Of a stretch of 7,225 nucleotides of DNA, positions 1 through 4,858 are shown piece after piece (within the stretch, counting starts at the first letter, position 1; every line of letters starts with the position of its first letter). Source of the stretch: Candidatus Woesearchaeota archaeon (GTDB lineage Archaea; Nanobdellota; Nanobdellia; Woesearchaeales; UBA12501); assembly GCA_026394915.1 (NCBI GenBank), contig JAPLZS010000180.1, positions 1 to 7,225 on the forward strand, read 5' to 3'. Position numbers and translations under genes: made by a program. Below the pieces are notes generated by a model. It was given only the letters and a program-made list of their open reading frames with translations. It was not told the origin of the DNA and made no database searches.

Positions 1-2625
1 TTGTGCGATCCGAACGGCTCTAATGCAGCATACCTGAACCTTTTCCCATTCCCATGCCCGATAGGCACTTATGGGGATGATTCAATGCAGGAACAGCTAA
101 ATCTTTTCATTGCAGCAAAACTCAAGGAGTGCGTCAAGCTGGATTCTATTGAGAAGATAACAGACCTGAAGATAACAGCAGGAACGCCTAATGTCTCTGT
201 TCTGTTCGGAGAGGATGAGGTCACTGCAATGGCCACATATCCATTGAACATGAACCTTGGAAAATACACATCAACAAGATTCTTTGATTTCCAGATGAAT
301 ATTCCTGTAAGGCTGAAGAAGGTGTTCGGACTCGCTGATTTCCTTGCAAAGAATGATGTCTATGACATAAGCTTTAACACTACAAAAGATTACATCAAGT
401 ACAAATATTTTGGAAAAGATCTCCTTCCTCCGATGAGTGTAAACCGGTCAAGAGTTCCTGGGCCTGGCGGCCAGAAAGTTGACATTATTGAGATTAATGA
501 CACATCATCCATTATCGAGGGAAAGCCATATCTTTTCAGGTTCGCTGTCGAGAACAGGATACCCGCTCTTGATCCTATTCCTGAGCCGAGACAGACAGAG
601 GATTCATTTGATTTTGTTGTTGTCGAGGGAGACACTATCAAAATAACTCCGAAAGCTTATGACCCTGATGACAATGATCAGATAACCTATAGTTATCATG
701 GATGGAAAGCGGATGAAGATGCTGCTTTTGATCCTGCAAAATGTTTTGGCGATTATGATAATGATAAATGCAAGTCAGACCCTTATTTTGCTGTTGATGA
801 TGCGGGCAGCATTATGTCAAGCGAATGGACTCCTGTTGCAGGTACTGCAGGAGAAGAAGGAGCTGTTGAATACCAGACAAAGACAAAGTATGATGACGAC
901 GCTGTGACAAATGGATGCGATCCATCTGATGCATCATGCACAAGATACAGCAGGGATCTTGGTGCTCATAATGTGACAGTAGAAGCATGCGATGAAGGAG
1001 ACCTATGTGATTATCAGATTGTCAGGATAATTGTGACAGACACGCCAAGCCCAAACATAAATACCTATAATTATTATGGAATGCATACACAAACAGCATC
1101 GATAGAGGACCCATTTGTGCTTGATTCTTCTGGATCCTGCATATTCTGCCAGTATATATCTTACACATGGCAGGACAGCTATGACTTCAGCTTCAATGTG
1201 CCTTCTGATGTCCCTTATGATAATCTTGACGGGAAAGTCACAATACCTGTCAATCCAGACATAGCCACTATAAAGTCTTCGGATAATTTTTTCAAGACAG
1301 TCGAAGATGACCACACACTCACTCTTACAATACCTGCAGGAAGCGCAGATAAAAGCACTGCAACAATCGATGTGCAGGAATGCGTGGTTCATGATCACAC
1401 GATAGGTGGAAAGCCTGCCGCCCCATACCCTTACAATGACAACAGCGAAACCGGCCCATTCAATAACCCGCTGTATGCAGATGACCCAGAGACAAATGCA
1501 GATCCGTTCAAGGCAGACCATACGTGCTGTGATGCAGGAGAATACATAGCAGCAGATCAAAAGCAGATATGTTATAAGTATAACTCTTATGGCAGCTTTT
1601 TATCTATTGACAAGACTAGATTTATATCTTCATTAGGAGGATCTTCGTGGCAGAGGCTTGTTGATGATACAACAAGCGCTTCAGTGGATAAAAATATGCA
1701 GAATGACATATTCTTGAGACATTTTGAGAGATACTGCTCAGGAGACAGGGGAAACATATGCTCAGGAGATGCTATAGAAACCATAGAAGTTGTAAAACAA
1801 TGCGCTGACTTTGATGACAACACAATAAAGACAGATTATGTCGTGAATGGGTTAAGACCCAATCAGTTAGCAAGACAAACAGAGAGATGCCAGGGAATAA
1901 ATCCTGTCTTCAAAAACCAGGAATCTACTGCGATACTCAATACATGCTCTATATTCACAAACGGAAAGACATTTGAGTCAGAGTTTGGTATGCCCGGAGC
2001 AAAAGGAAGATGTTCAAACACACCTGCATGCTCTTCTGGAGAAGGAGATAATAGATTCGGAGATGGTGGGGCTTTCAGATGCGCATATGCATACTGTGAT
2101 GGAGATTCAAATGATGCAGATGGGAAACACTGCGATTATGGAGTGAATTGCAATTGCGATACCTTGTGTGGGTCAGATCCACAATGCAATGGGCTTGCAT
2201 ATGACCTTATAAAGAATGGAGGTCCGAACGGACATTACTATTGCGACAATAAGTGCAAGGTTGTCGAGCCAGACACAAACAGCGAGGCATGCAAATATGC
2301 AGAGGATAAAACCCATGGAGACGAAGGAAAGGTATTTGATACAAGATTGGAATTTGAGTTGGGGCTGAGAGGATCCTGTTGCGGAGATGATGCTTTTGAA
2401 TTTTACAAGAAGAGCAGTATCTCGTCAGATTCCACATATGCATGCTGCGATAATATAGGAGACTGCGTTTTCAATGGGGTATGCGCTTCATCTGGATCAA
2501 ACAGCAATGGTCCGAATAATGACAACCAGAATGGAGTATGCGCTGGCTCAAAGAAAGTATGCGCAAACGGACTGTGGAAGGATGATTATTCAGAAATTCC
2601 TGATTATGAAACTATATGCACATAA
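1..2625 (+). CDS. Large secreted cysteine-rich protein with PKD/cadherin-like domain (5' partial)
   Basis: The frame is open from the first base to a TAA at 2623-2625 (874 codons). The TTG at position 1 is unlikely to be the start: no signal peptide or membrane helix follows it, so the 5' end is probably outside the window. Residues are counted from base 1. Residues 28-140 form an alpha/beta module (SMQEQLNLF helix, then strands around VSVLFGEDEV and FQMNIPVRL). Similar modules occur, as I remember them, in exported DPANN archaeal proteins. Residues 186-346 look like a PKD/cadherin-type Ig fold, with the linker NRIPALDPIPE, an acidic YDPDDND turn, and the closing strands NVTVEACD and YQIVRIIVTD. 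Residues 360-460 are a further beta-rich domain with a CIFC pair. Residues 508-874 are cysteine-rich (29 Cys), with CC pairs at 509, 793 and 815 and a C-x-N-G-x-W motif near the end. No C-terminal anchor is visible. A surface or adhesion role is inferred; no catalytic motif is seen. Confidence 0.85.
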   Translation: MCDPNGSNAAYLNLFPFPCPIGTYGDDSMQEQLNLFIAAKLKECVKLDSIEKITDLKITAGTPNVSVLFGEDEVTAMATYPLNMNLGKYTSTRFFDFQMNIPVRLKKVFGLADFLAKNDVYDISFNTTKDYIKYKYFGKDLLPPMSVNRSRVPGPGGQKVDIIEINDTSSIIEGKPYLFRFAVENRIPALDPIPEPRQTEDSFDFVVVEGDTIKITPKAYDPDDNDQITYSYHGWKADEDAAFDPAKCFGDYDNDKCKSDPYFAVDDAGSIMSSEWTPVAGTAGEEGAVEYQTKTKYDDDAVTNGCDPSDASCTRYSRDLGAHNVTVEACDEGDLCDYQIVRIIVTDTPSPNINTYNYYGMHTQTASIEDPFVLDSSGSCIFCQYISYTWQDSYDFSFNVPSDVPYDNLDGKVTIPVNPDIATIKSSDNFFKTVEDDHTLTLTIPAGSADKSTATIDVQECVVHDHTIGGKPAAPYPYNDNSETGPFNNPLYADDPETNADPFKADHTCCDAGEYIAADQKQICYKYNSYGSFLSIDKTRFISSLGGSSWQRLVDDTTSASVDKNMQNDIFLRHFERYCSGDRGNICSGDAIETIEVVKQCADFDDNTIKTDYVVNGLRPNQLARQTERCQGINPVFKNQESTAILNTCSIFTNGKTFESEFGMPGAKGRCSNTPACSSGEGDNRFGDGGAFRCAYAYCDGDSNDADGKHCDYGVNCNCDTLCGSDPQCNGLAYDLIKNGGPNGHYYCDNKCKVVEPDTNSEACKYAEDKTHGDEGKVFDTRLEFELGLRGSCCGDDAFEFYKKSSISSDSTYACCDNIGDCVFNGVCASSGSNSNGPNNDNQNGVCAGSKKVCANGLWKDDYSEIPDYETICT

Positions 2626-2642
2626 TACAACATCTTAGATGG

Positions 2643-2650
2643 TTTCTTTT
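2643..2650 (+). terminator. Pyrimidine-rich stretch, possible archaeal T-tract terminator
   Basis: A run of T with one C (tttctttt) lies 18 bases after the TAA of the upstream gene. Archaeal RNA polymerase often terminates in such U-rich stretches without a hairpin, and no stable stem precedes this one. The run is short and sits in an AT-rich spacer, so it may be coincidental. Confidence 0.3.
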
Positions 2651-2705
2651 CTGTATATCGCTTATATACCTTAACATACCGCAATATTTTTAAATGATAT
2701 ATCAA

Positions 2706-2713
2706 TATATAAG
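2706..2713 (+). promoter_or_regulatory. Candidate archaeal TATA box for the downstream gene
   Basis: TATATAAG resembles a TBP-binding box. Transcription starting about 25 bases downstream would begin near 2735, giving a short leader before the start codon. A second candidate is TTTTTAAA at 2688-2695, which would start transcription near 2715-2720. The whole spacer is very AT-rich, so either match could occur by chance. No convincing purine-rich BRE is seen. Choosing between them needs transcript 5' ends. Confidence 0.35.
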
Positions 2714-2728
2714 GTAAATAGATATAAG

Positions 2729-2749
2729 TATAGTATCATATATACTATA
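2729..2749. repeat. 8-bp perfect inverted repeat before the start codon
   Basis: TATAGTAT at 2729-2736 is the exact reverse complement of ATACTATA at 2742-2749, with a 5-base spacer. It lies at the predicted transcription start or in the 5' leader, just before an A-rich run. It could be an operator for a dimeric regulator or a weak leader hairpin, but the arms are almost all A/T, so chance is a real possibility. Confidence 0.35.
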
Positions 2750-2761
2750 AAAAAAGAAAAT

Positions 2762-2767
2762 GGTGAT
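2762..2767 (+). promoter_or_regulatory. Shine-Dalgarno GGTGAT, favouring the TTG start at 2772
   Basis: GGTGAT matches the core complementary to the 3' end of archaeal 16S rRNA and ends 4 bases before TTG 2772. It overlaps the alternative ATG at 2760, which has only an A-rich run upstream and would have to be leaderless or SD-less. The TTG start also gives a tighter signal peptide that begins with PKKR. Confidence 0.5.
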
Positions 2768-2771
2768 ATGC

Positions 2772-4484
2772 TTGCCTAAAAAGAGGGTATTCACAGCTTT
2801 ACTTATCTTTTCTCTCAGCGTGCTATTATTTTCTATGTATTCAGAGAATGTTCTTGCAGGCTGCTGCGTGTATCCTACTAACCAAGGAGGAGGCTGCAGC
2901 ATTTACATGACAGGGGGCACTTGCAGTGGTGGAAGTCCTGATACAAAAGACTGTACAGAGATAACTAAGTGCAATGTAGGATGCTGGTGTGATATAAATG
3001 ACCCAGTAAAGAACCAGATAGGATATGTCAATTCAGGATCTGGCGGAGTGGGATTCAGCGGATCCTTCAAACTCTTATCAGAGTATAAGCCAAATCCAAG
3101 CGCAGAATGTGATGTGATATGCACAGGAACAAAATGCACAAAAGACATCAAGATAATATGCCCTAATAATGATGAGATAACAATTGCAACGTGCGATGTT
3201 GGCTCAGGCACTATAAAAATAATAGGAAACAACTGCGGAACTCCGATTGCATGGACAGATGAAGCAAAAGCAGCAGCAGGAACAACAGAGATTCCTGTGG
3301 ATGAGTGCTCTAATGAAATAAAAGACTCTGGAGAGACAGACATAGACTGCGGAGGCTCATGCCCTAAATGCGCAGACGGAAAATCATGCTCATTGAATTC
3401 TGACTGCCAGAACAACAACTGCGTAAATGATGTCTGCACATCAAACCTCTGCGGAAACGGGGTGTGCGACACAGGAGAGAACTCACAGAACTGCATCTAT
3501 GACTGCAATGTATGCACAGATGATATCTTGTTCAATGAAGAATGCAATAGCGGTTCATCCTGCATAAAGGGAACATGCCTGTCAAGCTGCAAGTGTGATT
3601 ACACCTGCATCGACAATCCTCCAGCGCCATCAAATGTCCAGGTATTGGATGTAAAAAACCAGAAAGCATTGTCAGTTGAATGGAACATGATAGCTAAATC
3701 AGGCTGCGACCTGAGCCAGATCCTTGTATACAGATGCGGAGAAGAGGGAAATACAGCAGAATGCGATCCGACAGATCTTGTCGGAGAGATAACTCCTTCC
3801 TTGTCATTGGTGAACTATAACTTCCCTGATAAAAAAGAGATAAAGCCAGAGACAATGTATTGCTACAAGGTGACTGCATATTACAAAAATTCAGGCGCAG
3901 AAGCATCTTCTGATGTTGTCTGTGACACAACAGGAATGGAAAAATGCATGGAAGGAAGGAGCAAGTTCTGCGAAGAGAACACTCTTCAGACATGCAATGA
4001 CAATAATGACAGGGAGAATCCTGCAGGATATCCATGCCGCACTGAAAATAATCAAGATCCAAGGGATATACAATATTGCCTTGAATTGGATAATGGGAAT
4101 GCCCAGTGCGTATTCCAGAATGACTGCGACCTCTGCAACGGCGTGTTCGGCCTGTTTGCCTCAAGCGGAGAGACATTGAGGAAGATAAGCCTTACAGGAG
4201 GGGGCACAAGCTATGGATTCTACAGCTGCAAATCATTGGCAGATGGGAATGAATTGAAAACATGTTTCTTTGATGTTACAAAGACAACAATAAATGTTCA
4301 GATATCCTTTCATGCTACAGCTATGGCTCAAAAACAGCTTGCGAAGATGACAGATGCGGAGCAGGAAGCGTCCAGGGATGCGAATGGAAATCATCAGAAG
4401 CAGCAGCATCTGAATTCGGAGTCGGAGTGTGCAGGCCAAAAGATCCGGAAAAGCAGGACTGCTCATTGTGCTCAGGAGAGATAA
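2772..4484 (+). CDS. N-terminal piece: signal peptide, cysteine-rich motifs and fibronectin III-like domain
   Basis: Residues are counted from TTG 2772. Residues 1-29 are a signal peptide: PKKR, a hydrophobic core, then SENVLA before GCC. LAGC at 28-31 also fits a lipobox. Residues 31-155 are cysteine-rich, including a C-N-V-G-C-W-C cluster near 67-73. Residues 178-200 hold an ETDIDCGGSCPKC motif, followed by alternating short cysteine loops. CGNGVCDTGEN starts at 227 and resembles a short repeat common in secreted cysteine-rich proteins. Residues 283-388 look like a fibronectin type III domain (PPAPSNVQVLDV, LSVEWNM, YCYKVTAYY). Cysteine-rich sequence resumes from 392 and enters the first tandem module. 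There are 48 Cys in about 470 residues after cleavage. After about residue 504 (near 4281) this frame stops looking like the rest of the protein: it turns Q/A/K-rich with only 2 Cys and ends at a TAA at 4482-4484. That tail is probably not native. Disulfide bonding outside the cell is inferred. Confidence 0.8.
   Translation: MPKKRVFTALLIFSLSVLLFSMYSENVLAGCCVYPTNQGGGCSIYMTGGTCSGGSPDTKDCTEITKCNVGCWCDINDPVKNQIGYVNSGSGGVGFSGSFKLLSEYKPNPSAECDVICTGTKCTKDIKIICPNNDEITIATCDVGSGTIKIIGNNCGTPIAWTDEAKAAAGTTEIPVDECSNEIKDSGETDIDCGGSCPKCADGKSCSLNSDCQNNNCVNDVCTSNLCGNGVCDTGENSQNCIYDCNVCTDDILFNEECNSGSSCIKGTCLSSCKCDYTCIDNPPAPSNVQVLDVKNQKALSVEWNMIAKSGCDLSQILVYRCGEEGNTAECDPTDLVGEITPSLSLVNYNFPDKKEIKPETMYCYKVTAYYKNSGAEASSDVVCDTTGMEKCMEGRSKFCEENTLQTCNDNNDRENPAGYPCRTENNQDPRDIQYCLELDNGNAQCVFQNDCDLCNGVFGLFASSGETLRKISLTGGGTSYGFYSCKSLADGNELKTCFFDVTKTTINVQISFHATAMAQKQLAKMTDAEQEASRDANGNHQKQQHLNSESECAGQKIRKSRTAHCAQER
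4122..4456 (+). repeat. Cysteine module A (first tandem copy, spans first frame break)
   Basis: Landmarks in order are DCDLCNG, FYSC, CFFD, KCSD, CYSYGSKTAC, CEW and GVC. The first three are in frame 3 and the rest in frame 2, so the module is whole only if the frame change near 4280 is bridged. It is about 112 residues long after repair and is followed directly by module B. Confidence 0.55.
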
Positions 4485-4858
4485 GAGAATCGAAGAATAT
4501 GTTCTTCGGCACATGCTCCTATGATACATGCAAATTGTACGGAGATTGCTATTATTCTGATTTAGGAGGAGTGTTCGGAGATAAAGACTGCCTTCCAAAG
4601 AGCGCTGTAGGATGCACATACAGCACAAAAGAGGACTGCGTAGGGAAGCCAGACGCAGAAAAAGATATCAAAGTTGATGTAACTTATGAGAATGGCGAGA
4701 GAACTGGCACAACAAACAGAATAACCCAGCAAAGCTCTGATTATTTCTCATTCGGCACATGCAAATGGCAGACATATACTGATATGGATGGATTAAGCCA
4801 AGGAGTATGCATAAAAGATGCAGACGGAGATAATGCGCCTGACTGCCTGGAAGACTGA
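4280..4858 (+). CDS. Middle piece: cysteine-rich tandem module continued in the -1 frame
   Basis: This frame is open from just after a TGA at 4271-4273 to the TGA at 4856-4858. It picks up where the preceding frame loses its character, reading KDNNKCSDILSCYSYGSK and so on, with 17 Cys in about 190 residues. The only usable start codon is a GTG at 4427, in the middle of a cysteine repeat and without a ribosome binding site, so an independent gene is unlikely. It carries the second half of cysteine module A and all of module B. It ends in an acidic D-A-D-G-D-N-A-P-D-C motif resembling thrombospondin type-3 or other calcium-binding loops. The stop follows at once, and the protein-like sequence then continues in frame 1. 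Confidence 0.75.
   Translation, partial: KDNNKCSDILSCYSYGSKTACEDDRCGAGSVQGCEWKSSEAAASEFGVGVCRPKDPEKQDCSLCSGEIRESKNMFFGTCSYDTCKLYGDCYYSDLGGVFGDKDCLPKSAVGCTYSTKEDCVGKPDAEKDIKVDVTYENGERTGTTNRITQQSSDYFSFGTCKWQTYTDMDGLSQGVCIKDADGDNAPDCLED
4457..4855 (+). repeat. Cysteine module B (second tandem copy)
   Basis: Landmarks in the same order as module A are DCSLCSG, FGTC, CYYSD, KDC, CTYSTKEDC, CKW and GVC, all in frame 2. The copy is about 133 residues and has extra residues before CKW (KDIKVDVTYENGERTG region). It ends in an acidic possible calcium-binding loop. The match is at the level of motif order and spacing, so the duplication is old and diverged. Confidence 0.55.

Noticed and set aside
1003..1560. 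185-codon open frame on the minus strand
   Set aside because: It lies fully inside the well-supported upstream gene on the opposite strand. Its composition is C/I/R/V-rich with no domain or start signal, as expected of an antisense shadow.
2903..3496. 197-codon open frame on the minus strand
   Set aside because: It is antisense to the cysteine-rich N-terminal piece. Its H/P/S/F-rich sequence is what reversed Cys, Gly and Asp codons give, and there is no ribosome binding site or recognisable motif.
3694..4176. Overlapping minus- and plus-strand small open frames
   Set aside because: All overlap the fibronectin-like and cysteine-rich coding region, which has clear protein character in its own frame. 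None has a supported start.
4281..4484. Native C-terminus for the N-terminal piece
   Set aside because: The tail in this frame is low in cysteine and rich in Q/A/K, unlike the rest. The -1 frame over the same bases restores cysteine spacing and completes a repeated module.
4275..4858. Programmed -1 ribosomal frameshifting
   Set aside because: Neither junction has a canonical slippery heptamer and I see no obvious downstream pseudoknot. Two such events in one gene would be unusual. Not fully excluded.
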